A DNA stretch of 64,000 nt from Anoplopoma fimbria. Its lineage: Eukaryota; Chordata; Actinopteri; Perciformes; Anoplopomatidae. The notes below the pieces were generated by a model, which saw only the letters and a program-made list of their open reading frames with translations, ran no database searches and had not been told where the DNA came from. The stretch is from contig NC_072467.1 in NCBI RefSeq assembly GCF_027596085.1, forward strand, positions 6,265,861 to 6,329,860. Reading direction: 5' to 3'. The first letter of the stretch is position 1. The number at the start of each line of letters is the position of its first letter. Shown here piece after piece: positions 36,651-54,168 of this stretch. The translations under genes and the position numbers were made by a program.

Positions 36651-37326
36651 TCCCCTTATCAAATCCTGGCAGTTTGCTTTGACAAGGTGATGTCACACAA
36701 CCACTAACAGCTGCTGCTTTTCAGTGCTCACACCTTTCAATTCTACTGGAGGGAAATAGCTGAAATAACCTTCCTTTCTTTTGTTTGCTCATACAGAATA
36801 AAAGACAAAAGATAATGGGTATTGACATCTTTGGAGGATTGCCTCAGAATTTCATGCCAAAAAAGAAAAATAAGAACAAATTGAGCTGGATTCTAAAACC
36901 GGTTAGAGAAAACAAAATAAAGGTTTCAGAGTTCCATTTAGAGATGATGGAGGGAAGAATCTCCCTGAATGTTCCCTGCAGAGCAGTGTGCCGAGGCTGT
37001 ATACCACAATGACCTACTCGCTGCTCTGCTGACTATTTCATTTACAGACAGGAGGTCACAAGGGGGACATAGTTTGGACTCTGCAAGAATTCATTACTCC
37101 AACCCCATTACCTTGAATAGGAAATGATGTCTCAGAAAAGGTGGAATTAAAAGAGCTGAGGGAAATGTGCTAGCTTCAAAAGCATTACCGCATTTGGGCT
37201 GCCAAAGGTTAACTCTTAACATTTTCACACTGCCGGCTGCAGCATCAAGGCGTGCTCGATACCAATCTGTGAAGAGACTCAATGTGTACCTTATGATGTC
37301 AGTGACTGGGGAAATTGGAATCTTTA
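36651..37326. other. Unassigned DNA with an exon-like frame
   Basis: A strong-looking acceptor ('ccttcctttcttttgtttgctcatacag') ends at 36796 and is followed by an open frame to 37012. No convincing donor and no known family were found. Confidence 0.3.

Positions 37327-37386
<60 letters not shown>
37327..37386. repeat. (TC)n microsatellite
   Basis: About 27 TC units after two imperfect ones. It is a mirror-symmetric polypyrimidine tract that can adopt triplex (H-DNA) structure. Confidence 0.96.
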
Positions 37387-37390
<4 letters not shown>

Positions 37391-38117
37391 TGACTCACTC
37401 ACTGTTTCTGGCATTCGAAACATGTCTTGGTTTGTTAATTAGACACAGAAGGAAAGACGGTGAGCAAGAAAGATAGATAGATAGAGAGAGACTTTTTTAT
37501 AATTGTAAGGATTCCATCTTTGGCAGTCTGGCCAGGAGTTTAAACAGTTATCTGCTTTTATGAAGTCAGATATCATCAGATAATGATCGTATGGTTGCAC
37601 TGTTGCCAGAATAATATTGCTAGGCTGTAAAACAACCCCTAAAATTCAGCCATTTTATTTCAAAGCCTGAAGTACAACTTAATTTATATTTGCATGCGAT
37701 TTCTTGATTACTTCAAAACATTTTCCCAGTGTAAAAGTTATAGTATCGCTGTCAGAGTTAGTACTGGGACGTTACCATCACTTTAATGAAGAGTTACAAA
37801 ATATTTTGTTTTTACCAATGCTAAATAATAAAGACCTTTAGACACCAGGGGTGTGAGAAATTAAAACCACAAAAATGTGAAAAATACCCTCCTGCAAGTA
37901 ATATATGTCTTGGACTTTTATTGTAAAAGGTAAGAACAGATGAAGTGGATCTGGTCTGCTCTGACGTTGTCTGAAATGAGTAATAAATGTTGCTGTTGGT
38001 TGCGATTACAAAGCTACAGTGTTATTTTTTCATAATTAAAGGCGCAACTCAACCTGTTCAGCGCAACGTGACAACATGTTAATAGCGAACATAGGAGGTG
38101 ATGGTACTTGGCTTGTG
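37387..38117. other. Unassigned DNA
   Basis: Nothing recognised apart from a short GATA run near 37472-37485. Confidence 0.4.
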
Positions 38118-38175
38118 CAGTATTACGGAATACCACGGTATTTAGAAATCACAACAATATGATTTTTAATCAGCG
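38118..38175. mobile_element. Possible hAT-type fragment
   Basis: 'cagtattacggaataccacggtatttagaaatcacaacaatatg' resembles a hAT subterminal segment ('cggtataccgcggtatttagaaatcac'). It is short and unpaired, so the call is weak. Confidence 0.35.
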
Positions 38176-38487
38176 TATCAATACAGAGACATTGCTTTGT
38201 ATAATGCTGTATAGATGTAATGTATTGTATTGGATAGCACATGCCACCAGAGGTTGGTCCCTGTGACGAGACAGGCAGAAAGCTCAGAAAGATGCCATGG
38301 TTTATAGTCATATAGTTTTATTCAACTGCTAGTGTGCCACCACACCCTGAATATCAACTCCGTACAGCCAATTGATGTGTCGGTACCATCGCTACCTGCT
38401 GGCTATGGTGCAACATTCAAAATTTTACGGTCAAGAGAGAGAAGCGCTAAGTTTAGCTAATCACCTCCTGGCTTTGGTTCCATACTT

Positions 38488-39420
<933 letters not shown>

Positions 39421-39443
39421 GAGAGAGAGAGAGAGAGAGAGAG
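39421..39443. repeat. (GA)n microsatellite
   Basis: Eleven to twelve GA units. Confidence 0.93.
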
Positions 39444-41690
39444 CTCAGGAATAGGCCCCTTCTTGAATTGTTGCTGTAATCAAGAAGATGCTTTTAAGTG
39501 CAACCACTGCATTGGCTTCTTTACTTCTGTACCCATACTGTTCTTCAAGAGAGCAGCTTTGCAGTCAAAGTAGGAAGTCAGGCTCTGAAGCTAAACTACA
39601 AGGAAAACACTTCTGTTGTGGGTTCTCTTTACAGCAATAATATAATGGGGATGTCATAAAACTTAAATCTTAAACTAAAATTTTCATGAGTGAAAGAAGT
39701 TTGGCAGAAGACAAAAAACAACAACATAGCACTTCAGTGTAATTCGTTTGAGTCAGGCAGTCACTTTGAGTTAGCTCCCATTGTGCCTATATAATGTACC
39801 TATAAGTTGTGTGTGCGTGTGTGTGTTTCTGCAATATTGTACCTCTGAGCTAAAATGTACAAAGTTTGGGAGCATCTAGTTATATTCCGCATCTAATTCC
39901 ACTCTTTGAGCTATAACACATAACCCATACAGTTCTGAAACACTATTAAGAACACAAATACATATACATGAAAAACTACGTTGTATAAAATTGTACTTTT
40001 TGATTTTAAAACATGGCTGTCTGCAATTGGATTAATCAAATTGCAAAAATTACATTTAAATAATAAGCTACATTTTATGAGGGACTTTGTTTACATCCTC
40101 TTTAGGTACTAGCCTACAAAGCCTACTATCAAACTCACTTGGGAAAAGAATACAAACAATACTCTGAAATTGAAAATGTTATTGTAATAAACCACATATT
40201 TATCATCTTGCGGTCTAGGTGATGATGGCACCATGTAAACCAACGTAAATGTAACATCCTGACTTTGGAAAACCCCACAGAAAAGCTTTAAATGCTGGCA
40301 AATTCAATGTAAGTGTTGCATTTGTAGCTGCACAAATTCCACATTACATGTTAAAAAAAGGCAAACCCCAGTACTCCATAGTGTGACTCAAACTGAGTTG
40401 TTCTTCATGGTCTTTCACTTTAATTTATCTTGAAAACTTCGAATTTTCCTTTTACTTCTTCTCTTCTTTTTACTGCAGGCTGGGAATTCTGTTAATCTAC
40501 TATTGCCTTTGATGTGTAGATGTTGTGTAGACAGGTTCTCAGACTGGGAATCTAACAGTCAACTACCAGTTAAAGTCCACTGGGCTGAAGATTAACATGT
40601 ACAATGCTTTAAGCTTCATTTTGCTCATGTGTTTGTTACGGGTTGGCCTTTGCCCCTCAGCTATAGTTCTTTTACATTCATTGTTGATTTGCATATTCAT
40701 TAGTTTGAGCTCTGCACCTGCTGCCTCCCACAGATGAAACTGAGCAGTCTAGCGATGCATGAGACCCAAATTTCTGGAGACGATTTGGACCGACTTTTAC
40801 TGTGGGAATCATTGAAATTGACTCCTGGAAAGCTAAGAATTAACCACTGGAACCAGCTTTATTAGCAACACTCCAGGGGCTAATGCGTAAAGACTTTTGA
40901 AAATGTTGCAGGAAAATTCATGGTTTTGCACTTTTAATTGTTAAATACATACAAAAAATCTTCTTAAGGGTTATCTATCTTCCTGCATATCTTCTCAACA
41001 CAATATCTATGGATACACCATCATTTCCTCTCGAGATGTTCCTTTGGAAACAGGATCATTATTTTCCTTAATTCCCAAATCAGTGATGTTAAACACCCAT
41101 ATTCATTAACAAACAGAGTTACCCAATTGTTTTCTAGGTAACCCCCCACACAGCCAAGCTCATCAAAAAAAGTGCCCGCGTTTAGCACATCCCAGCTACT
41201 CTACCCTGACAACTTTATCTGTCTTTATATCATGTCCAGTGATTTGGCCATTTTGCTCTAAGGACTCGTATGGATGATGTCATTAGGTAACACTTTTTGA
41301 AATTGATCCTCTTGTATTTAATTAATGACCGACTTTGTAGGCTCACTGAACTTTTGTTTGAGGTAATCTATCCAAATTAATATTATTTTCTTGAATGCTA
41401 TGAACCAAACTTTGCACTTAACTTAGTAAAGCCACCATGCCTGCTGTCATATCATTTTTCCATTATTCACTGATTATGGACTGTTTAATCCGATGGCTGA
41501 TTTATGTGTAGTGCCTTCTTGTGACACCACCATCACCATGAACTAAACACATTTTTACTGACAGTGAAAACATGGCCGGATTGATGATGGCAGGCATCGC
41601 TGCCTCTGATGGATGAAGGCAGCTTATTTAAATGTGGATGTTCTTCAGTCTTAAAACAGTAGTTGGAAAGTGGTCATCATCAGTTTTGGG
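39444..41690. other. Unassigned AT-rich DNA
   Basis: No gene, RNA or transposon recognised. Confidence 0.45.
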
Positions 41691-41748
41691 TAGGGGTGCA
41701 ATGGATCACAGTTTTGAGTCACGGATCGGATCAGGAGAAAAAAAAACG
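41691..41748. mobile_element. hAT-type end fragment
   Basis: 'taggggtgcaatggatcacagttttgagtcacggatcggatcagg' closely resembles a fish hAT terminus ('taggggtgcaacggatcac...cacggatcggatca'). The right end and target duplication were not found. The following 400 bp may be its decayed interior. Confidence 0.55.
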
Positions 41749-44700
41749 TTAGCATGTATAACAATAATTGACGTCCAATCATGTTTATTTATCGCCAATT
41801 AAGATTGTTGTTCGTTGATGAGCCTTATTGGCCAAAACAGATTGTTTTTGTTGATGAAGACATCATGATAAAGTTATAATTTACCGTTTCTTCTTTTTAC
41901 TGAATATAGGCGCGTCATAATGTAACTCAATGGATCCTCTGTACATTAGCTTTTAGCTCCAGTGCTGCCAACGTTACTAGCACTCTACCTACCAATTTAA
42001 ACACATTTCTTTGCTCACAATGTAGCATTATCAGGGATAGGGGACTAGACAGCATTAATGCCTCTTAATCTCCCTATCTCGATAACGACTGGCAGTAGAA
42101 CTTTATTTCACAGTATGATGCTTAAACTTTGTATTTAATCTGCATTTCACAAGCATGTCTAACTATCAGTCAACACACCATGATCTTGAGCATAGCTGTG
42201 GGGTGATTTATGAGGGAGGGCTTCACTCTCGACTTCTGGCACTCTCAAAATTCTTGAATTTCTTGAAAGAAATACTAGCTGTTTGCATAAACAGCATCTC
42301 AACTTGAGTAGGCCAATTTTGTTCATGCTGGAGAGGCTGCCTAAATTTTACATGTTTGCTACCACAATGGATAAACTGAGACAAAAAAAATACTATGGGA
42401 TACTTCAAAATGTTATAAGCAACCATCTGGAAAGCTAGGGTTAGTTAGTTAAAAAGTTGACATTTTTTCCCCACTTTTTTATTGTTTTTATTAATAGTTA
42501 TTTTTTACATGTATCTGCTCTTGTAATTGGATGTTGATCAGTACCATTTCTTATTCCATTTTCCTTGATATGGACAAGATTAATTTGTGTAACAACCACA
42601 TACAGTACATCATATTGAGGCAATCAACTGAAAGTCATATAACAGAAACATGTATTGGCCCATAATGTAATTGATTTATTACTGTTAAATACATCATTAC
42701 AGAACTGCACCGTGCTCCAATGAGGCCACCTTCATGAAAGACACCCTGAGAAGAAACTTCTGTAGTGAGTGCTCTTCAAGTTGGTCAAACAATAACCTGT
42801 GTTGGGCAGCTCTCTAAAGCCATAAATATCTCACTCTGAGCCAGCAGGTCTGGCAGCTCTGCAGACCTACACAGTTGGATTGAATTTAGCTGCATCTCAG
42901 CAGGGAGGGGGTTGTACATTGGGAGCCTGAAGGACTTCAGCTGAGATGTCCTGGCAGAAAGTTCAGACTCAGACTGCCTCTGTAAGGAAGACTGATCACC
43001 TGCTCTACAGGACCTTAACAGTAAAGTGTTTTCCTTTATTCATGCCTGTTCCCAATTGGGCACCAAATCTAAGTGATCAACAGTATTGATCCAGTTGCAA
43101 TTGACAGTTGATGCTTTTTCTTCATAACTTAATTACCCCTTAAGGAAATTAATTTAGTCAGTAGTGAAAAGATACACAAAAACAAACACGTGCTCATGCC
43201 TTACATGATGACCCTAATGTGACCTCAACAAGCCAGACGATTGAACTAATTACTTTGGAATGTATATGATGTTAAAACAAACAAGCCAAGAACCCATCTA
43301 CATATAAAGTACAGCCATGCGAACTACAATCGCAAAACTAAGGCTCAGACATTATTTTGTTCATTGCTCAGCGACTCATTGCAATTTAATAAAGCTGTGT
43401 GCAACCGGCTTATGTGTCTCTTAGGTATATATTTTTTGTAATAAAGACAAATGTTGTTTCCAGTTGTAAGCTCATTCTGGGTTTAAATTAATTAATTAAT
43501 TCCTCAAGACTGCATGGGATCCCATTACTGAATATGTGTGGCAACACTTCTTTTAATGTACTCAAGAGATAAGGCACCTTTATAAAAAACACTTTGATGC
43601 ATAAGCGTGTCTGGATGATGTATTGAAGACTTCTTATAATTCATGTGTTTGTTGAAAGCAAACAGTAAAGCGTGTGGTCACATTTACTAAATTAATTCTC
43701 CCCCGGGACAGCCATAAGGTTTGCTATTGCTTATTGTCTATTCAATTTAAATTTCACATCATTTACAATAAATGTCCTCTTAGAATAATGTCCTTTTAAG
43801 TGTTTATAAATTATTCATTAAATGAGTTCACGTAGCATAAATACTTGTGTGAAATTAAAAGCAACGACACTGTTGTGGAGAGGACCAATACATTGTTTTG
43901 AGTACTATTATCTTTAATAAATTAAGGTATCTTGGTCCCTCAGCTTGCCACTGGGCCTGTTTTAATGAGACTACTGTGTGAGCACAGCTTGCTTTTGTGA
44001 CCAAGTCCCAAATGCAGTGAGATTGTACACAAATCCTACAATCTATCATAAGAAAAATTCTTCCTGAACTGTTATGAACCCGTTGGTGTCAAACTTTAGT
44101 ATTTTAGAATTATTCACAATAACCCTTTTTTGTATGAGTGTGTTTTTTCTACTTAGCTTGGAGTATATAATGTGCATAACTAATTTGCATCTGAGGCGAG
44201 CAGACTATAAACTAGAAGTCATGCCCATCTTCATTTTTCTGTCAAGCATATACATTCACAATATTTAAAGATAAATAAATACATTTTTCATCTCGTCAAA
44301 TGTACAGTGCAGCGACAAAGTGTGAATTAAGATTGTACTTATTGTGCTACATTGTGCAGAGACAGTATCTGTGGCATCATTTAACCATGGGTAAACCACT
44401 AAAAAGGCTACAATGCTTTGACTCTATTGTTCTCTGAATTTTTTTTTTTTGATTGGGCTTTATCTTTCAACCTCTGGTTGCTGGTTCCTATAGAAATACA
44501 GAGAAATGTAGTAATGACTATATGGATTCTACGATTCATTTTGAATAACCAACATTCATCCTTCACATATATCCGGTTTCACATGTAATTATGTCTTTGC
44601 CTGTCTTTCAACAAGGAATGGCACACATGCTTAAATTAATATATTCATGTATATAAGAAAGAAAAACCAGCAGTTTCATGTCCCTGTAGCTGTTTTGAAC

Positions 44701-46951
44701 ATTGTATTTGTTTTGATTAAATTAGCTTTCAAATGCAGACACAATGTGTGAGTGTAGAAAGGCATGCAGAAGATTTTGTGTCCGTCTGCAACAAGGTCTA
44801 CATGAACACATATTGTGTTTTAAGCCTTAACCCCATTAAACATTGGATCTGTCATAAATTCTGTGTCTGACCCAAGTGTAATTCATTTATAAGAATTTAA
44901 AACAAGACAAAAACTAACTGCAAAGGTTTTGGTTTAAATAGAGGCGAAGATGTGAAAAGTTGAACGATCTTGTGGCTTCACTTGACTATTCTATATTCAT
45001 GTTGAAGCACTGGCCATCCCAAAATAAATGTCAGACCAGTGTGAGGAATTCTAAATGCTGTCACATATTGATCTCTGTCTAATAGAGTTTTAAACAGAGA
45101 TCCATGGCTTCAGAGGATGCCCTTGCTATCAGGCATGTTACCTTTCTGCTAGGGACATTGACCATCAACCGTTCACATTATGACACTTTTTTGTTTAATA
45201 GCCTGCATTTCTTTGTAATGAAAATGTCTATAGTAAGATTAGACTGTCAAGTGTTAAAATGATGGCAGATATCAGCTTTACTGGCATATTGTAAACAGGT
45301 GTTATAATTGATGCGAGCGTACAGTAATTGTATATAATACTGAAAGATATCGACACGTCAGGTTGTATTTACATTTCACAACTATGTTGATTCAAACCTG
45401 ACTATTTAATACTCTTATGGATGAATGTGTTCTGGCCGTTGATTTGAGTTTTCCAGCCATTTTGTGTGCATTTTGCTATGTGATTGTTTGTGTAATATAT
45501 TCACCACCAAGGCAGGATGACACAAGCAAACATCTGCTAATCTGCGTGTAGCCATGAAATAGGCTGCATGGAGTGTTATTGACAATTACTGGTCCTCCTT
45601 GTCCTCGAAGCAGGCTATAATACAAACACCACACTGTTGGACTTCACAGCTTAAAATCAAAACACATTTATTTCATAATGTTCATGTCAACAAGATTTAT
45701 TTCTTTTCCTTTCTGCCTCCCTCCCTCTCTCTACCATTATAAGGGCCCTGTAACCAGGCTGCTATGCCACCTCTTTTGTGATTTTGTTTCATTAGAATTC
45801 CCCTGTTGGGTCCTTACCTTTAGTAGTCTTTTACTATGCCAGCTCTTCTCCCAATCTTAGCAAGCGTGATGGCAGTTTACTGTCTTATGGAGGGACTTTA
45901 ATAATACCCTTTACCCCAACCAAATCCATCCAGTCCAAAATGAATCAACAAAAATGAACAAAATGTTTTATTCAAAAAGCCTTCAACTGAAATGTAAGTA
46001 ACATAGGGATATGTCATAAACCAATTTCAGAACTTTTTACCAATACATTGTGGAAAAAATGCAATTGTAGTGCTTTGTAGTTGACAATACAACATAAGTA
46101 AGACAATCAAATCCTGTTCAATATTTAACGGCCGACTGGTCAGCATTTTATCATGCAATCGCTGTAGTGTGTCCCTGCATGCGTCTGTGAGTGAGTGTGC
46201 ACCTCTGTGTCTGTCCACGGCGTGTCTCACATTCCGCTGCAGCATACTACATAATATGTTGGGTTCCTAGTTATGGCTGTATGCTCAAGGACCTTTTATT
46301 GCCTGTTTTATACTGACCTTGACTGCCAGACTCCTCACTCACCACTTATAACCGGGATACGTGATAACACAACCGCCCAAGCCCCTACTCTGCACTCATT
46401 TAATCCCTGGGGGATAACAGCTTGCTCCTTTCAATTGTTTCAATTGTACCTGGTTGCCACTCAGAAAAAAATCCTAGCACTGGCCAAGACATCAGATGAC
46501 AAATAAGCTACTTGCTAGTGATAAGTCAATATCTAGCAGCTGGTTAAAGTTGGTGGAGACAAAATCAGAGGTCAAAGAAGAGTGAAATTTGGACTTTCTC
46601 ATAGAGCAAGAAACAAGTCACAATGAATGCTAATGTTGTTCCATGTTTCAGGAAAAATAGACCCAAGCGATTGAAAAAAACCAAAAAAACAACTACATTT
46701 ATTTTCTGTTTATTTTCTGTTCATTCAGTAGAGAGTTTGGTCCACGTCTCCCTGTAAAATGTCCTGACCAAACTTATAAATCTTGTTAATCGCCATTCAC
46801 ACATGACCCTGGTCTGCTGCTGTAGTTCCATACATATCAGTTCAACCAAAGTATTGCGGAGTTCAAAAAATATATATTTGTGCTAAGAGTTATCAGCTTA
46901 CAGTTCATTAAAAGTGGTTCCAGTAATGCTTACACCAGAGATTTAACGTTG
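41749..46951. other. Unassigned AT-rich DNA, about 5.2 kb
   Basis: No gene, RNA or repeat family recognised. All frames are under 80 codons. The many ATTA words could reflect AT richness alone. Confidence 0.45.
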
Positions 46952-46953
46952 TA

Positions 46954-47180
46954 CAGTACCAGTCAAAAGTTTGGACACACCTTCTCATTCAACTACTTTG
47001 AAGAATCTAAAATATAAAACATATTCCGGTTTGTTGAGCATTTGTTTGTTTACCACATAATTCCATATGTGTTCCTTCATAGTTTGGGTGTCTTCAATAT
47101 TAATCTACAATGTAGAAAAAAAACAAAAAAACAAAAAAACATTTAATGAGAAGGTGTGTCCAAACTTTTGACTGGTGCTG
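46954..47180. mobile_element. Second Tc1/mariner-type MITE, 227 bp
   Basis: Terminal inverted repeats CAGTACCAGTCAAAAGTTTG and, on the other end, CAGCACCAGTCAAAAGTTTG continue through 'gacacaccttctcatt'. They are flanked by TA at 46952-46953 and 47181-47182. The ends differ from those of the element at 34026, so it is a different Tc1 family, one that is abundant in fish. The interior is AT-rich with 'aaacaaaaaaac' repeats and no transposase. Confidence 0.93.
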
Positions 47181-47182
47181 TA

Positions 47183-47634
47183 TTTGGTGAAGTGGTGTAA
47201 CTGTAACTGCGATTTTCATTCTTAATTTGGTCACTTTAATTAAAAGTTAGTCCAATAACTGTTCTGCAATGATGTCCATGCATTCCTGTGATTAAGGAGA
47301 GAATATTTGGATTAGTGAGCTATAGAACAGGACCAAAGTGAGACAACACAAAATACCATGAGGTAAAGGACGGCAGGTGTGCATAATTATGTTTTAGGGT
47401 GCAAAAGCCTCTGGCAGACATGTAGAATGTTTGTCTACTTACTTAATTTGAAAACAGTTTTCCTCCTTTAAAAACACAGTGGCAGTGTTTTATCTTCCAG
47501 CTTCATTAGGAGCTCATGCCAACCAACCTGGCAGGTTCAACATGTAACATCGTGGTAGCGCCAAATTCCTTTGTAAATAACTGTAGCGTTGTTAATAACT
47601 AAGTTAAAATAAAAATATTGCCTATGTAAAAATT
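47183..47634. other. Unassigned DNA
   Basis: No gene or repeat recognised. If the block to the right is a minus-strand LTR, this interval is where its internal region would begin, but no retroviral reading frames are present. Confidence 0.4.
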
Positions 47635-47649
47635 GCGGGGCACCACTTC

Positions 47650-49548
47650 TGAATAGAAGAAACAAATAAAAATACGATCAATAATTTGGTAACAAATTAT
47701 CCAGTCTCAATATCTCAGGCGTAAGTCCTGATTTCAGTGACCTTATAGTTCTCACCTTTTGAATCAATATGACAGACAACGACTTGGCGATAAATGGGTA
47801 ATTTATTAAAAAGCTAATTAAATGAATGGATGACAGGATTATTAATTAAACAAGAATACAAATCATGAATGAATGGATTTCAAATAATCAGGCAATATTA
47901 TATCAAATAGTGAAGAAAAGACTCCTCTTTCTTTGATCCCTACTCTACCCGGTCAATCTACCTTATTATTCAGAGCTTCTATATCTCCTACACCAACTCT
48001 GGATCATAGTAACGTTGATAGTTCCTACTTTGTGCCGAGGGGTCCAGATGCCTTTTACGGGTCCCTGCAGTTGCTTCAGCGGTCCTGGTAGTTTCAGCTC
48101 TGCTGTCGGACTTTCTGGTCCGTCGGAGGTGAAGAGGGTGAAGTTGAGGGTTCACGGACCGGTGGCTCTCCGCTGTATCCGGGATCTCACTCAGTCAGCA
48201 GGCAAAAGTCTCTGAATTCTTTGTGTCTTGCTTCAAGACGGGCGTTGGATCCGGTTCGGTGTTTGGAGAGGGACATAGCTCTGAATAGTTTGATAACTCA
48301 GGCTACTCGTTGATATACTCAAACTAATCTCGTTTTGGCCTAAACGATAATAATTAAAGTTGATATCTCACGAGATCAACAGATGTCCACTAAAATAAAA
48401 TAAGGCTTGCTTAAAAGAATAATTCTAAGATGTTCCAGGGAGTTTGAGGAGGAAAAGTATTGACAAAACTTCTGTTTCTAAAAATAAAACAACGGTCACA
48501 TGTAAGGAGCTCCGTTAGACTAAAAAGACACACACATAACATAAACGAACAACAAAAGGACAAGAGGACGAACAAAGGAAATCTCCTGGTTTTATCTGTT
48601 CAGGATAGGTGTCGGGTCCCAGGGTGTGGCTTGATTTTATGGCTTTGTTTTTGCCAAGATTTCAGATTCCTTTGTTTCCTAGTTTCGGTGTGTTCTGGTT
48701 TGGTAGCTTAACTAATCTAACATTTTAAACAAATATCCCACATACTTTTCTTCACTATGAGCTTAATAGACCTTACACACTTGTATGGATACAATGATGG
48801 AATTTCAGTTACATACATTTGGTATACAGAAGTTAACAGCGGTTATGCGTGTCAGATATGTGTTATCACTAATTGACCACTGGAGGGCAGTATGGTCACA
48901 TGAGTCCGATCTGAAATATCTGAAAAATAATTTTTAACTCTGTTTCCCACGTCATAAAGACGGGAGAAAGATGTATTTTTATGAAATCAAATGTGAAACA
49001 CTTTGATTGGGGTTATTGAATATTCCAAAAACGTATACTTTGTTATACCGAGCTACAGAGAATATTTGCAAAACACTAAGGGTCTAAGGGTCACTAAGTT
49101 CCTGTTTCCGTGACCCAAGTAGTTTATGATGTGACCTGGGAAGACCAGATGTTCAATTATCAGGTAGAAAAAAGAGGGGGAGGAGAGGAAAAAGGTTATT
49201 CATTGGTTCGGATTTTCCGGGCTGACTTCGTATCTTGACTTGAGATCTTCCTCTCAGCCTGTGGAGTGTCAGCCCTGACGCCTTTATAGAGTGGGGGTTT
49301 TGGGAGTGTCTCTGCGAAAGTGTATTGAAAGCTCCTCTGTAGAGATGAAATACCAGAGAGGGGGGGGGAAATGAATGTCTCGGGTTGTTAGACACTTCAG
49401 GCCTCTCCAACCTCATTACATAACATATCACATTTTAATTTGGACCTAGTTCTCCTCTGCTGAAGGATTAAAATCCTATACTCATATAGATACTCCTATA
49501 TTGACATTGTGAATTTAATATTGAAACTGGTGGTCACCCCTTCTTACA
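47650..49548 (-). mobile_element. Possible LTR-like block, minus strand
   Basis: Read on the minus strand, this 1.9-kb segment starts TG (49548) and ends CA (47650). It contains a TATAAAG word (about 49288) and an AATAAA word (47807-47802). Four bases later comes TGGTGCCCCGC (47645-47635), which has the form of a tRNA primer-binding site. It is richer in CpG than its surroundings at 48040-48260. Against the call, there is no second copy, no target duplication and no internal coding region, and the TATA-to-poly(A) distance is very long. It could equally be another kind of repeat. Confidence 0.3.
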
Positions 49549-53105
<3,557 letters not shown>

Positions 53106-53201
<96 letters not shown>

Positions 53202-53211
53202 TGTGTGTGTG
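53106..53211. repeat. Long (TG)n microsatellite
   Basis: About 46 TG units to 53198, one TTT interruption, then five more. Frames of poly(Cys-Val) and poly(His-Thr) on either strand are artefacts. Confidence 0.98.
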
Positions 53212-53353
53212 CAGGGCTGTCCGTAGGACTGAAATGGAGAGGAGCAGATCGATAGACAGACCCCCAATCACTTTACACTGGCACCTGGCCTGGGTATCGG
53301 ACTAAAAAAGTGTTCTGTAACTAGGACTGTACCAGATAGTTCTATAATTCTAA

Positions 53354-53433
53354 GATAGATAGATATATGGATATAAAGACAGATTGGTAGGTTGGTAGGT
53401 TGATAGATGGGTAGATGGATAGATGGATAGATG
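53354..53433. repeat. Degenerate (GATA)/(GGTT) tetranucleotide array
   Basis: GATA/GATG and GGTA/GGTT units in tandem ('gatagatagatata', 'ggtaggttggtagg', 'gatggatagatggatagatg'). It is a typical interrupted tetranucleotide microsatellite. Confidence 0.92.
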
Positions 53434-53636
53434 TTGTTGCACAGTTATACTTAATATAATTTAGGGTTAGTAGTGAACCTAAAATCTAAGTAAGCCTAAT
53501 ATCTCATGAGAAGAAAAGCATAATTAGGTTTGCCTTTCAGGGTTTCCGAAATGTTTAATTTCTCCTTTCACACATTCAATATTCCTGTCAATCTCCTTCA
53601 CTTTAACTCACCACTCTTTACAACTCACCACAAAGC

Positions 53637-54168
53637 TTATCTTATCTCTCCTCTCCTTCTAGACTTAGTCATCATGCCAAAAAGGTCTTTCTTCTTTTTA
53701 CGTTGTATGCCTACAAACCTGCTTAACAATTTTTTCTCCTCCCTCATATCCCACTTCAAATCTTCACTCAATTCTGCAGATTGGAGTCCCTCCTCTTGAT
53801 CTAGCTGCTCCCTCTCTGGTCCCCTGTCCTCTTGGTCTCTAGCAGGCCCTCCTTCAGTGTCTCTGTCTGGTATGTCAGCCTGTGAAGCTTCTGCGCTACA
53901 GTACATCCTGTTGATAGGAAGCATCCTGTGCACCATCACTCCCAGCTGCCTGTGGGTTCAGCTGGCTCAGTGGCCCATCTGTGTGATCTTCTGCCAGATA
54001 ACTGGGGTTTGGCACCGCATGATCCGTCCCTCTCCAAATCGTTTGCCAGGAGTAGGGGTAGGGAGGCTGTAGATAGAAAGGTGCAGGTTTGACGAGCGAG
54101 CTCTGCATTGACTGCTCTGCTCTAGGATGCTCTGGAGCTCGGACCGGCTCTCCTCTGCTCTCCTGGAA
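53637..54168 (-). other. Unidentified coding-like block, minus strand
   Basis: This is the most protein-like interval of the window, but I cannot name it. A possible splice acceptor ('gattccag', with the upstream branch-like 'ggctaatctgtcc') ends at 54169. Frame 1 then stays open to about 53896 and is Pro/Tyr-rich (KPAPFYLQPPYPYSW near its start). A second frame, 53939-53637, is acidic and then strongly basic (RDTEGGPARDQEDRGPERE, later RKKKKDLFGMM) and uses G heavily at codon position one, as coding DNA does. The two frames overlap in different phases, so an intact protein would need a frameshift or the block is a decayed gene. An ATTAAA word lies downstream near 53560. The stop codons before the GTGAGT at about 53629 argue against an internal exon. 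Confidence 0.2.

Noticed and set aside
53653..53735. Tachykinin-like look of RFVGIQ and DLFGMM in the basic tail of the minus-strand frame
   Set aside because: The family needs FxGLM followed by an amidation-cleavage GKR. Neither motif is met, so no peptide-hormone assignment is made.
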